Shown here piece by piece: positions 37,201 through 50,145 of a DNA stretch of 64,000 bases. The position numbers were made by a program, and so were the translations under genes. Below the pieces are notes generated by a model, which saw only the letters and a program-made list of their open reading frames with translations, was not told the origin of the DNA and made no database searches. The DNA is from Trichinella spiralis (lineage: Eukaryota; Nematoda; Enoplea; Trichinellida; Trichinellidae). The stretch lies in the NCBI GenBank assembly GCA_000181795.3, contig CM012953.1, forward strand, positions 6,210,874 through 6,274,873. Direction: 5' to 3'. The stretch's first letter is position 1. Each line of letters begins with the position of its first letter.

Positions 37201-40200
37201 GTAACAAAGCTGGAATACCCAAAGCCGAAGCGACAACAGCAAATGCTCTGGCAGTGGTATTGCGTACATACTCATCAATATTGTCAATATCTGGACGCAT
37301 AGTTGATATCATAGTCGCAAGACCGGCTGCTTTGGCTAAGTTGCTGATGATCTCACGTCCTTCTACTCTCGCATAATAATCCTCATCAATAAGTAAGGGT
37401 TCAATAACTACCAATATCTAAAATTTACAGAAATTACAATACACACATATAGACGAGGGGAAAACACTTTGAAACAACTTTGAACTGATTAACAATTAAT
37501 TAATTCATTTTGCCATTCAAAAATGTTACAAATACTTATTTACGTTATTCTCTAATAAATAAAATCTATTAAAATAAAAAAGGGATGATTTTTAATTTCA
37601 ATTTCTAATTAAATAAGCATGTCTCAGCGAATAAATTGCAAACAAGAAGTGCTACTGCGTGCTCAATATTTAAACGCGTTGATATTTATATAATATTGCA
37701 TTCATCCCTTGCCCGATACCGCGTAATGCGGAGCGGACTACACAGAATGCTTGAATTACAACTGCCTTCACTAACTAACCAATGGAAATGTTCATACCTT
37801 ATGCACGTACGGCCTAACCAGATCATCCAGTTTGTACAAAATACGATCTATAACTTTGACAAGCAAATGTCTTTCTTGATCTTCCAAAGTCGGAGACATT
37901 AACAATGGTAAAATTTGATTAAATAGTGGACCAGCGCCAAACTGACGGGCCTTTTCTGTGATTTTACGAAGAGCCGACTGAAATAAACATGCACTGTTAT
38001 GAAAAAGAATAAAACGACATTGCATTACGCATTACTTTACGCATTGGTGGAGTTCCATTTTTGATCTTCAACAGATAGGTCATAATTTCTCGTTCTTTTG
38101 CCTCTTCAGTTGTTAGCTGGCTTTCATCAACATCAGCCAATAATTTATCAAAATACTGCATATCTTCTGGCTTCAGTGGAGGCAAATTCTGATCTTTCGG
38201 TTGAGTATCGACAACCAAATTCTTATCGCCTAACCCTTCCCTCTGCGGAGTGCCTTGCATTGTGAAGGCAGGAAACATGCCAGTAAACGGAGTAGGCGTA
38301 GCTGTAAGTTTGCGCGCCGGTGTACGGATTGGAATGTAACCAACAGGCGGTGGTAAAATCTAAAAAATTATTTTTATATACATAAATGTAATGGTGCCCC
38401 AGTAAGTATTTCACCTTATAACCAGGCGGAAACAAAGCCTCAAGCTCATCGTCGCTTAAAGGACGATTTCGTTCGTCAATTTCTCTTTCCCAACGAAATG
38501 CTTGCAATTGTTCCGGAGTCATAGCTGTAAATGCATGTCCAGGAGTAGGAGTTGCCAATCCCATTGCAAGAGTTCCAACTGGAGTGACACCACTAGGTGT
38601 TATGCCACCAGGAGTGAAACCGCCAGGAGTAAACGACGGCGTCAACGACGGTGTAAAAGCCCCTGCTGCAGCATTTCCAACATGAGGAGTGTCTGATGGC
38701 GTTAAATCCCAGCGACTTCGTCTTTTTGAAGCCACCGACGGTGTGTCCTCTATCTTCAATTCACTATCCAATGAGTGATCAATTCTCGGGGTTTCACCCC
38801 AACTTGGTGTCGCACTTCCAGAAATCATGTGACTTGGAGTATCTTATAAAATAAAGCAATAATAACAATATAATAAATTTAAATTAGTCTATTTAAAAAA
38901 TACCTCTTGGAGTTTCATCCCAACGATTACGTCTTGGAGTAGCAGCAGCAGCTGGAGTTGCACCGCCTGGCGTTGCATCCCATGCTCGAACAGCTGGTGT
39001 TGTGCCTGGAGTTTCTGAACCTTTCACAAAATGCATTGGAGTTTCATCCCATCGAGCAATGCTGGGTGTAGGTGCCTAAAACAAATTAAACCAAAATGAA
39101 AAAGATAATTTCAGCCCCAACTAGTAAATAAGTGGAACAGATATAGCGTCAGATGCGTGGGTGTCGTCAAAAAAAGAAATAAGATGAACTATACAATCAT
39201 CACATGCTCTCAGAGACATTAAATTAGTTAAAAATGTAACAACAAACCTCTGCCATTTCCCACGAATGCAATCTGGTCTTCTCCGCAGATGGTAAAACAC
39301 TTGCAGCCGGAGTGGAATCAGCAACTGCGGTCGTCGGTGTTTCTGTAATATCCCATCGTCTCCTTTTGGAAGCAGACTTCCCAGATTCAGAGTTTAGTAC
39401 CTGCAATTCTCCTGCTTTCGCCTTTTCCGCCATTTCCTTTCTAACTTGCGTCTTAAAAGAAAACATTGTAGATTTTATGAAAAACTGGTTGGAATTTTCA
39501 AAAACCGCCTACCCTTTCTTCAGTTATCATTTTCTCCCTCATAATCGCCGCATACGTTCTCGAACTCACATCGGGTGTTCTTTCAACTAAAATATTTTCA
39601 AAAGTAAAATCGTTGAATCAAAAATAAATCTAGGACATATGATAAAGCAGAAAAGGGAGTAAATTTAAAAAATTCCAAGTTTCATAATACTCCCTGACTG
39701 AGATATGTTTTTGAGCCATGAGATTTAGTCATCGTATTCCAAACGTTTGATCGTCAGCGATGTATATGCTGTAATAGCCAAATTAAATTAGTAATTTCAG
39801 TACAGTGTCAATTATATGGGATGGGAAATGAGCTTTTTCTCTACCTCAACCGAGATGTTACAAGTGCGAACAGGGCTCACACCTCCAGTCTGATTGACAG
39901 TCGACTGTCGAAGCACGGGCCGTCAAACAACATATGACCTTGGGGGAAAAGTTCGAATTAGAATAACTCACAAACCGTGCATAGCACTTTTCTAAGCTCT
40001 AATGAGGACTATCAGCGGAATGCAAAAACCAGAAAACATATTTTAAAATGGCCTGCACACATGTACTATGGAAACTTGAAAAGGAAAATCTGATCAATTA
40101 AAAAAAAAAGATACTATACCTTCAGAAAATGGGTCAACGCGTTCAGGAGAAATGATCAACTTCCGTCGTCTAGCATGATATTCGTCCTCCCTTTCTGCAA

Positions 40201-41475
40201 TAGTGCGTTGCCTAGTTTCAGCAAAGGGATCTTCATCCTAAAATTTTTCCAAATCTATAAGATGCATTTCTCTTTTTTTTACAAAAAGTCTAACTTCATC
40301 CGTTTTCGCAGCCTCTTTAACAAAATATTGTGGAGCATTGTACAACGCACGGCGATCTTTAATAATTTTCTGTGTGAAGGCGTCATCATCATCACCATCC
40401 TAAAAATAATATAAACATTACGTTTACCAAAAAATATTCATAACGTAAAATATGTGCAAAATAATAAATGCAAAAAACTGAAATTCAAAAAAATTCAACA
40501 AAAAATATACATTAAATAAAATTCAACTGTTTCTTTAATTACAATTCCAACACCAAAAATATGAGCTATAAATTAAATGATGATAATAAAACTTCACCAG
40601 CAGCCTCAGGCAACTACGCGGCAAGCAATAATCTACAGTATCATTTGAAAATGTGGAAAGAAAAGCAAACATCATCGACTGGAGAAGATTAAAACAAAAA
40701 TAATAAAAAAAAAGAAAAGAACAACATACCCCATTGTCCTGATCATCCACAGCAATAGAAGTAACATAATGATCGTCTATGCCTCGATTACTATAAATAT
40801 CGCTATCATAATTTCCGGCTTCGCCGAAAGCAACTTTGTTTTCGATTTCTTCAGTTGGAACGTATTTTTTCTTTTTTGCTTGAAGTTCTCGAATTTGTGC
40901 TTCAATTTCTAAAACAAAAGAAAAGTGAAATAATTTATCCATATAAAAATATTTATAAAATTAACACTTAAATTACACACAATACACAACAATAAGATGA
41001 AAAAAATATCAACACACTGATTACAAATTATTTAATAATAGGAAAACAAATTGGCACTTTTCATCTTGTCACTGACCAAAGTATTAATAAATGGAATTTT
41101 TTTGATGAAACATATCTTAATTACAAGTTCATTTTTAGAGGTTTTATACCAAGTTTATGGGAACAACCTGTGCATCCGCTCAGCACAGAAACAATGCTAA
41201 TTCATCTCACAGTAAAAGGTTGGAAAGAAATTTGTTTATCAAAGTTTTGCAAACTCATAAATTCGACTATGAAAGAAAAACTTTAACTCCAATGACAAAA
41301 AACTATAAAAAAACATAAAAATTAAAAAAGGACGTGATAAATGCAGATGACGTTAATGGAACATTTTTTACTTCACATTTGTTTATTCATTTTTGTCATT
41401 GATTTGAATGAAAAAAGTATGATAAAGAGCTAAATTGTACATACCATCTTCTGTCACGGGCGGTCCGTTCATCAT
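34205..41475 (-). CDS. SF3B1: Splicing factor 3B subunit 1 (SF3B1/SF3b155)
   Basis: HEAT-repeat scaffold of the U2 snRNP SF3b complex that clamps the branch-point helix. Twenty exons; first 41445-41475 ([10 protein letters not shown]), then 40730-40908, 40295-40399, 40120-40237, 39513-39586, 39248-39451, 38904-39075, 38415-38842, 38036-38359, 37798-37977, 36914-37417 and nine more to 34205-34363; 1336 aa (human 1304). The N-terminus carries repeated RWDxTP-type U2AF-ligand motifs and Thr-Pro repeats. The C-terminal two thirds are HEAT repeats almost identical to human, including the block [17 protein letters not shown] and DDQQKVRTI, the sites altered in human cancers (K666 and K700 equivalents), here unaltered. 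Ends HELDYML. Convergent with COQ10. The second ATG of the MM pair is an equal start candidate. Confidence 0.98.
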
Positions 41476-43210
41476 GAAAAGTAATAAGCAGAATAATTTC
41501 AACAGTGACAACTGAAACGCATAGCAATCCGTTCTGATGAATTGATAATCAGGAAGAAATACTGAAAATGTAAGTAAATAAATAGAATTAATAAACTTTT
41601 TATGAAACAAATATTTTTTTAATGAAAATTATGCATTTAACTGAAGCATACAATTATTATTTTTCAACATTTTGAGCTCACATCATACAGCATACTGTAT
41701 ACACGTCACTAATAGTGAAGAAGTTCATCAAGGAAGTGTAAAATCAAAGATTAATTAATTGCATTTTTTGTGAAATACGTATTTTTATATGTAATTACAA
41801 TATTTTGTGTTTTTTAATTATTTATTATGTGAAACTTAAAATAATTGCACGAATTTTCCGTTTCGATGATAAAATTTCCAAATCAGCGATACATACTGTT
41901 ACAGTCTGGTACAAATGAAGCATAAAGTTCTGAAACGCTGAAAACTTATTTTTTTTTCAAAAAATTGAAGAAATCATTAAATATAAAAGACAATTTAAAT
42001 TATTTATAACTATAATACCAAAGAAAGTGAATATAAATTATAAAAAAAAGCGTGACTTTTATTATCAGCATACTAAAAATTGTAGCTGTTTGAAAAAGTC
42101 AATAACTGCCGTCTCCAAGGATATAACAAAGTGCATGCCAAATGTGACAAACAAAGTAAAGAAAACAGAAGAACGTCAGAAAGATTTGAAAATAAAAATG
42201 TTCAATTACGAATCTCATACTTCAATAATGCTCTTAAATTACAGCATAAATCAATGGTTAGAACAACTATTGCTTTGATGCATTTTATAATACTTTCACG
42301 TGACGAATGATTATTTTCAATAAAATGACATTTAAACAATCTCACAAATTATCATGTAATCATGAATTCTCAAGTTTCAAGGATGAATTTGCAATACAGT
42401 AATGTAAGCATTTTACTTAAAAAGCGGAATATTACAAAAGTGAATTTTTAATTGAAATATTCAAGATTTATTCAATTGTGAAATCTCATTGCAGATTGAA
42501 GATAGGTGATTCAAAGAAGAAAAAAAACCCTACAACCTGAGCGGGCATCTGTCTTTGGTTTCTAATTTAAATGGGTGGTTTGGTTTAAAAAAATGCAACA
42601 TTATTATAAAAGAAAATAAAAAATTAATTTTATTTCATAAAAGTAAGCAGTATTAATGTTTCATCATGCAACATTTGTTTATTTTTGATAAACAGCTATA
42701 TTGAATATTTGGATTAATTAAACAGCATTTCATTTCATTTGACAAACATGTTGTAAAAGTGCACTAATACATTATCTGACCAATCAAATGTTGAAATGTT
42801 TCAACCAATTGAATAGAAACGCTCGCCAGGCCGATGGCTTCTTCAATGCAGCTAAAAAGAATACAGTATTTCGTTGTGGAAGAATTGAATTTGCCTCGTA
42901 CTGTTGAATAGATGAAAAGGTAATTTTCACAATGATGTTCAATTAAAAAAAACTTGAATAACCAGCGTTGTTGAATAAATTTCATGTTAAAATAATTTCT
43001 TTGTACTTGCTCATATTACAGTCAAATGTTTTCGAATTCTTCTCGTTGGTATTTGTGTTCGTACGGTGAGCGCTTTTCTGTGGGAATTTTTTCCGCTATT
43101 GATCCGCTTGGTCATGTTGAATAAAAATTGCTAACGTCGAGTGCATCTTAATTTGTCGACAATTTTTACACGCGAACGTTCAGTTTTGCACCATTTTGAA
43201 AGTTGAAAAA
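41476..43210. other. Spacer between divergent SF3B1 and LIN-9
   Basis: AT-rich; should hold both promoters. A short frame at 42027-42278 is lysine-rich and unsupported. Composition shifts toward GC over the last 150 bp before LIN-9, consistent with promoter and 5'UTR. Confidence 0.4.
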
Positions 43211-45791
43211 ATGCCAGCTAACGTGTCGACTGAAGCCGAGACGACCGACTCTGCCGAATTGGCCGAAAACGGCGTTGCGGTTTCTGATGAGAAAGCGGCT
43301 AACGATGCCGAAATGTCTGCCCCTTCCACCGAGGTGTCGCAAACTGTAGTAGTTACGCCTCGAAGAAGCGCCAGAGTTCTACAAAAAGAGCTCATGCATG
43401 CAGATGGTTTGAATTTTTTTTCGAGAAAAAATAAATTATATTTCTTCTTATTATTTTTTTTTCAAATTTATCCATTCCTTTTTTATGTATTTTGAATATT
43501 TTAAGGCGAGGAAAAGCATCCTTATGGTCGTTTGACTGCGGCCACGGCGAGATTTTACACGTCGCGTTTTCAAACTTACAGGTACCCGCCATTTTTATTT
43601 TTATATTCTTGTTCCAACTTTTTTTTCGAATTTGAAATTTTATTTAAATATTTTCATTTTTATAGATAATTATTTTACGCACACATATATATATATTTTT
43701 TTTATTTGAGTTGTGAAGCATATTTTTATTTGATATTGCAGTTTGACCTACCTTGAGTTCATTTTTCAGTTAGTTGTTTGACTAGACTTTCACGATTGTC
43801 CTGATGAACCAGTTTCACTTGGGAGAGTTGGCTACTTTGTCCGTCTTTAGAGCAATTTTTTTTAATATAAAAAAATGTATTTTCTATATAGTATTTTTTT
43901 TGATAAATTGCACAATGTTTTTTTCTGAATGTTTCAAAAAAATTCAAAATAATACTTTTCAGGAGCCCTTCGAAAAATCAACCGGTGATTCGTGGCAGCA
44001 ATGATTTGCCTTTGGATTTGAGGCAGAATTTGAAGAGGATGAAAAATTTCCTCAAACTTCCCAAAGCCAGACGATGGGTTTATTATGAATTTTTTTATTC
44101 TGACATCGACCGGGAACTGTTTCTCGGTCCGAACGAATTCCAACAATGCCTGCAAGATTATTTTCCCGTGGTCAGCACGTCGCGCATCAACGACGTCGAA
44201 TATCGCCAAATTAAGCGTCTAATTGGCAAACCGAGACGCTTGTCGCCGGCTTTTCTGTTCGAAGAGCGGGAAATGTTGGACAAAAAACGCCAACGGATAA
44301 GGGATATCCAAAAGGGCGGTGCCTACGTGGTCGGTACCGACGTCCAGTTGCCGTCGAAAATTCCCCAACCGTTGACCGTCGGCGCGAAAGTTTTCGCCAA
44401 ATTGAACGGCAACCGGGACGGTATATTCGCCGGCACGGTCGACGCCCTCGTCGAAAGCGGCTACCGGATCATTTTCGAAAAGCCGACCGTTCCGGCGGCC
44501 ATTGTGCCCGACGTGGACGTGATGGCTGACCAGCCGGAAGATTTGGTTTCGGTTTCGTTTTTTCTGGAAAAAAACAAAGCCGCCCAGCCACTGCCCTTTC
44601 GTCCCAACAATCTGCTGAGTCCCACCTGCACCCAGCTTCCAGTTCGCAATCAAGATTTCAACAACGAAGGTGAGTGGACTTTTTTGATTTTCATTTTCTA
44701 ATTTTCTATTTAAATTTTTCTTCATTGAAAAAATATTTAATAATCAATTTCATTTTGAAATCAGTTTAGTAGGAATAGGAATTTTTTTAAGTGAAAAATG
44801 CATGTTTCCCTTCCCCTCTTTTATTATCGATTTTAATTTAGCATCAAGTATGCATTTAGACTAAAGTGATATCAATCAATTGATCAGTTTTGAAAAAGAA
44901 AGGGGGAAAAATTCAGCGATTTTTCTTTTATTTTGATGTTTTTCATTAATAATAGAATCGATCAGTGAAAAACAAATTTCACTGAAATTCGATGCAATTT
45001 TTTTAAAAAGTAGTAAACGTAAAAATGGGATTTGGTAAAACAAAATTATATAAGCTTTGGGTTCTTAGATAGATAGATAGATAGATGGATATGCATTGTT
45101 ATGTGGGAACAATCCTGTTGATGTTGCAGGACGGAAGGGTAGCTTGCAGGCTTCGATGATGCGGGAAGACAAATGTGGCAATTTTCCGTTGCGTCTGATC
45201 ACAGTGATGGTGAAAGTGTCGAAATTTCTCGACCGCAAGCGGACGCTGGTCGACCGCCTGCGGCAAAAAAACGAATCCGCCGAACGTTTGCACCTCGAAT
45301 TTGGCAACTACTACCAGCCGGATTTTCAAATTCTCTACGCCCGACTGGTGAACAAGTTGGCCAAATTGAACGAACAAATGGAAAGCTATTTGAAATTGGT
45401 CGCCGAATACGGTAGCACATTGTTGCCCCATTTGACCGAAGTGACCCTGACGAGCCGTCCGGAGACGTTGCGCAAATTTTGCCTGTCCAGAGCTACCCAG
45501 TTGGTGAAACAGTCGATCACGCCCGGCTTGGATCACAGCTTGGACAAGGGAGGGGTCGATTTGGTCATTTCGATGTGCGCTTTGTTGTTGCAGTTGCGCA
45601 GTTTGGGACAACAGCAGACTTTGAGCGCTTACGACGTTCGACTGGTCAACAAAGTGCTGGTCGAAATCAAGGACCATTTGGAGCCGAAGGTACGGCAAAA
45701 TTTCGAAGATTCGGTCGAAGTGGCCATTCGACGAGTGGCGATGTCGCTGACCAATAATCAATATTGTTCAGGAATGCCATTGACGTCTTGA
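43211..45791 (+). CDS. LIN9: LIN-9, MuvB/DREAM complex subunit
   Basis: Scaffold subunit of the MuvB core that joins Rb-family, E2F and B-Myb to control cell-cycle genes (LIN-9, Drosophila Mip130/Aly). Four exons: 43211-43406, 43506-43581, 43963-44669, 45130-45791; 546 aa (human 542). The first 70 residues are acidic and low-complexity, followed by a basic TPRRSARVL. The DIRP domain starts near residue 121 with LKLPKARRWVYYEFFYSDID and continues through IKRLIGKPRRLSPAFLFEERE; a Tudor-like stretch (VGAKVFAKLNGNRDGIF) follows near 225-270. The last exon is the helical C-terminal half that contacts other MuvB subunits. Exons are GC-rich relative to introns. The 3' end converges on the FBP gene with 443 bp between stops. 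Confidence 0.93.
45064..45089. repeat. (GATA)n microsatellite in a LIN-9 intron
   Basis: About six GATA/TAGA tetranucleotides just upstream of the acceptor of the last LIN-9 exon. Confidence 0.8.
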
Positions 45792-46234
45792 TTTTTTTGC
45801 TTGCTTGGTCGAATCGAAACCCAATCCCAATCCCAACCAATTCTCGTTTCCCCTCACCAATTGATTGATTGATTAATTAATTAATTGATTAATTATCCAT
45901 CACCCTCTCTTTTAGACGACATACACCATCACCTCACATGTTTGGTGTAGCACCCGAAATTTCGAATCATCATCCTCGTTTTACTAGCTTGTTTTCTTTT
46001 CTTACAAATTGCAATTGAAAAAAAATAAACAATGCATATTTTTTGAATATGGAAATAATTTCCCACTAAAAGAAAAGCAACGAACCAAATTTTGCTACAT
46101 TGTAACACAGAAAGAGGGAGAGAGCAAGCTGTGTGAGACAAGAAATTAGCACCAAATTAGGTGGCATATTTGTTTGAATTGTTGGATAGAATGAAAAGAA
46201 AAAATCATATTCCATGCACACAAGTGGATTCAGT
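45792..46234. other. Convergent 3' flanks of LIN-9 and FBP
   Basis: Contains (TTGA/TTAA)n near 45860-45895 and an AATAAA near 46024 suitable for LIN-9. No gene. Confidence 0.5.
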
Positions 46235-47997
46235 TCAAAATTTGCATTTGTTGACAAACGATATGTATTCTTCGACGTCCTCTTTCGAGCCGAGAATGCA
46301 CGGAGTGCGTTCGTGGATCGACTGCGGCTTCAAGTCCAACAGCGGCGTTGTACCGGTCGTCGCCATACCGCCAGCTTGTTCAACGATCATCGCCATTGGG
46401 AAGCATTCGTACAAAAGGCGAAGCTGAAATTACAAATTCATCTCAACTGAGCAAGCAGTTCTATTTCATATCTATCTACTACATCCCCATTACAAATACA
46501 AAAGATAAATTTATCGAATTTACAGTATGAATATTGCGGGATTATAAACAGCATTATTCTTATTTTCACTCGTTGCAAATAATAAATACATTTATTCTCT
46601 TACTTTACCGTTGGGATTTTTCGTCGTCGATGGGTAAAGAAATATTCCTCCATATAGCAAAGTGCGATGCACATCCGCCACCATGGAACCAACATAACGC
46701 GCCTGATACGGCTCATCGTTGTCATTCTAAATTGTCAAATATTCGATAGGAAAAATAATAAATTCTTCTCAAACGAACATTCAAAGCTTTTTTCGATTTC
46801 ACATATTCAACGGTAGCTGTGTTCCAATATTTCGTCAAACTCTCGTTCAAGCTGTAAATATTTCCACGTGGTTTTATGCGAATATTTGGATGAGTTAAAA
46901 TGAACTCTCCAACAGCCTGAATGGAAAACTTTTTTTAATAATTTGAAAAAAAAAACAAAACAAAAAAATTAATCAAAATCTATCCAATCAGCAGTACTGG
47001 ATCTAAAGTGAAACCGTTGACACCTTTGCCAGATGTGAGCACAAGAACCGTTGCGGAACCATAAAGCGCGTAGCCGGCGGCGACCATTTTTCTGCCCGGC
47101 TGGAGCAAGTCGTTCATGCTAAAAGCATCATCAGAGAACTGGAAAAACAAAATAGCTGTTTTTCTTTTCTCCACTCATTCATATGATTATTATAAAATTA
47201 TATATTAATCACTTTGCGATAAACGCCGAAAATAGTTCCAACCGAAATGCAACAATCGATATTGGATGATCCATCAAGAGGATCAAAAACGACAATATAT
47301 TTTCCTTGTTTCTTTTTCGAAACCTAAAACTTTGTTTATCATAAATAAATAAATAAATAAATAAACAAAACAAGCCAATCACTTCAATGACATTTGCATT
47401 TTCTTCTGACACCATTGCGCAAACGGTAAACGACGAAGACAACTGATTGATCATCAGCTCATTGCTCAGCACATCTATTTTTTTCACTTCTTCCCCTTGA
47501 ACATTTGTCCTTCCCATCATTCCGTATCTATTTTAATAATATTCAAAAAAAACACTGTGTTTAAATTAGTTGTTTAATGTTGAAACCGACGGCCGGTTTG
47601 TATTTGCAATTTTTTATTCATCGAAGAGACAAGTTTAAAAATGGGCTTTTTTCTTGTTTTGACAGTGTAAAATCGAAACTATTTGCTAACAAATTATTTC
47701 AATTCAACAATATTAAGAGAATAATATATTGTTCAAAATGATATAATTTTGAAAATTTAATGAAGCAGAATATCTTTTTTTTGAATTAATAATTTGCACA
47801 CAAAACAATTCAGCTTACAAATTCGCCATTCCAGCTTTGCGAACAGCCGATGAGATGCACTTCACGGCAGTGGTGATTGCATTCATCAAGGTTGTAAAGT
47901 CGCCAGTGGCGCCGGGTACTTTGCGCTGTTCGCTCAGCACAAATCTGGTCAACGACATACAGTTCGTATCTATACCAAACTTGTTACCGTCAGCCAT
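46235..47997 (-). CDS. FBP: Fructose-1,6-bisphosphatase
   Basis: Cytosolic gluconeogenic enzyme hydrolysing fructose-1,6-bisphosphate to fructose-6-phosphate and phosphate with Mg2+. Seven exons in transcript order: 47819-47997, 47383-47527, 47213-47323, 46998-47138, 46779-46916, 46604-46726, 46235-46423; 341 aa (human 338). Metal and active-site motif [11 protein letters not shown] lies at about 121-131. Other signatures: [66 protein letters not shown] and [12 protein letters not shown]. The N-terminal regulatory arm with GDFTTLMN is present, so AMP inhibition is plausible but unproven. The fifth exon's donor (GTTCG, 46778) is non-ideal but is required by frame and alignment. Confidence 0.97.
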
Positions 47998-49665
47998 TTG
48001 TTATTGCTTTTTATCCGTTATGGAAATTTCAATTAATATGCAAAAATTAATAAAGCGACCGTGAACAAACACAACCAGAACAAAAATACAGAACAACTAT
48101 TTTGGACTGGAACAAATAAGACCGTAATCATTTTGATGTTTAGGTGAGTTGGTTGAAAATTTAATACTATCAACAAAATTGACGTGTTGGAATTTAAACG
48201 TCACTAGATCAATATTAAGAATAAAAATGCAGGCAAACCTACTACGCCAGTAAAAACGTTGATCATCATCAGCATTCAACACTTGCTTGCTTTTATTCAT
48301 TAATTTACTTTTAACATCTACATGCCGAACAAATTGCATGCACAGCTTTCAACTGATTGCAATTATTAAACTGGACGAAAACTATACATGCTCTTTTTGC
48401 AACAAGTGAATTATTTCAACTGTCAACTTTGTAATTACACTTTACACTGTCATTTGACAAGATGTTTTTTTTAATTTTTATTCTGCTTAATTTCCAAAGT
48501 TAACCATTAGTTTAATAATGTACTGGTGAATGGTCAATTGTAGTCGAAAAGCTGCTTTGGCACTTTGCCAAGAAACCAACAATAATCTTCTCCGCTTCTA
48601 GTGATTCGAGAACACTGCTAGCTCACCAAACGATCCTCCAATCATTCATTCATCACAGCCGACCCACAAGTCACGCTTGCTCAATTGACTGACGTCACCG
48701 TACTCTGAAAGTGAACATCGCTTGTTATCAATCTTTTATTTGCATCCAGTGTTTATTTTTACATTTATTTATTTGATCTTTATGAAAATTTAAATTGTCC
48801 CACTTGCTGAATTCAATTAATTTTCAATCATCTCTTTTCTGTTGTCAATTTGACAATACTATTTATATATGACAATAATTTGAAATTTATTTGAAAAAAA
48901 TACCGTCATATTTTGGCAATTTTTCAATGTAGGAAAATATTTGCGTTGAACTTGAAAAGCTCATTTTGTAACTGGACTGTATTGATTGTGCCAAATAATA
49001 TGTGCAATTGGAACACAAAGTATCAACTGGGCAGGCAGGATGGGTGGTAAATTTGATTTCTCAAGAAGCAGATTTTAATTTTTATTTTGTACGTAGAGAA
49101 GTTAGAGGGTTCTCAGATATCAGTGCATTTATTTTAGACAGCTTCTCATGGTTGCTTCACAAAGAGGATGACGGCATTAACTTCTACTGATCATCTAGTC
49201 GAAGGCCACCCTAATATCTCCACCCTGATATGGAGAGAACAGGCAACTAACTGTTCTCGTGCCCATTTTATCGCGTTGTTATTTGTGCATTCATGTTCAA
49301 CTAAACATGTGCTGTGTTAATTAATGATTAGCAAAAATAGGAGACAACGCAAACGTCGGCTCTTGCAAAATGTATTTTTTAATTCATATTTATTACCAGG
49401 GGGAAGGTATATCACACCGACGCTAATTTTTTGATTGAACAATTAATTTATTCGTTCCATTATTCAGAATTCACAAAAATAGATTGTCTCTACGCCCAGA
49501 ACAAGCAGTTCAGAATTAGTTGATTAAAAATACACGAAGAACGGATTTCCAAACAAACAATTTACTCAATTTATATTACTGTATATATATATATTTATGC
49601 ATTGCTCTACTGTACTGTATTTAAAGAAAAATTGTCTAATGCATAAAAAATAAAAAAGCATACTT
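47998..49665. other. Spacer upstream of FBP
   Basis: No gene supported. A palindromic CRE-type TGACGTCA lies at 48690-48697, about 690 bp upstream of the FBP start. A short hairpin (GAGAACAG...CTGTTCTC) lies near 49233-49257. A few short frames have no family signal. Confidence 0.4.
48690..48697. promoter_or_regulatory. CRE-like palindrome TGACGTCA
   Basis: Exact match to the CREB/ATF consensus, upstream of the FBP gene, whose homologues respond to cAMP in other animals. An 8-base match can occur by chance and the distance is large, so function is only a suggestion. Confidence 0.25.
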
Positions 49666-50112
49666 TTACGGTATACAGTATTTCAAATAAAAGAAGGTTA
49701 TCAAAAACAAAACTAAAGTAATATACAAAAGTATTTTACAGTACAAACTGGAACTTTTTTTTATATAAATGTTTTTTTCGACATGGGAATTATTATGAAC
49801 AGCAGCAGTTTGGTTGGGTTCAACGAGAAGAACATCTTCACAATAACGTCCATGATAATTGCCGGAACATTGACACGTGTAATTTGCAATTTCATCTATG
49901 CAAATTGCGTCGTGTTGACACTGATGGTGCAAACAGTCGTCAATATTCACTTCACAACATTGTCCAGTATATCCTGAAAGAGAAATAGATGCAGACGTTG
50001 GTTACAATTTTCATTACTTTTTTGTATTTGTGCATTTTTCCATCTTACCGACTAAGCATAAACAACGGTCGTCGTCAGTACTGTTCTTCCGCATACCGTT
50101 CTCGCAAGAGCA

Positions 50113-50145
<33 letters not shown>

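Noticed and set aside
45099-45761. 220-aa reverse-strand ORF opposite the last LIN-9 exon
   Set aside because: Antisense shadow in a GC-rich exon; no family resemblance and no splice context.
49210-49260. Hairpin GAGAACAG/CTGTTCTC as a structured RNA or terminator
   Set aside because: An 8-bp stem alone in a eukaryotic spacer is too weak to call.
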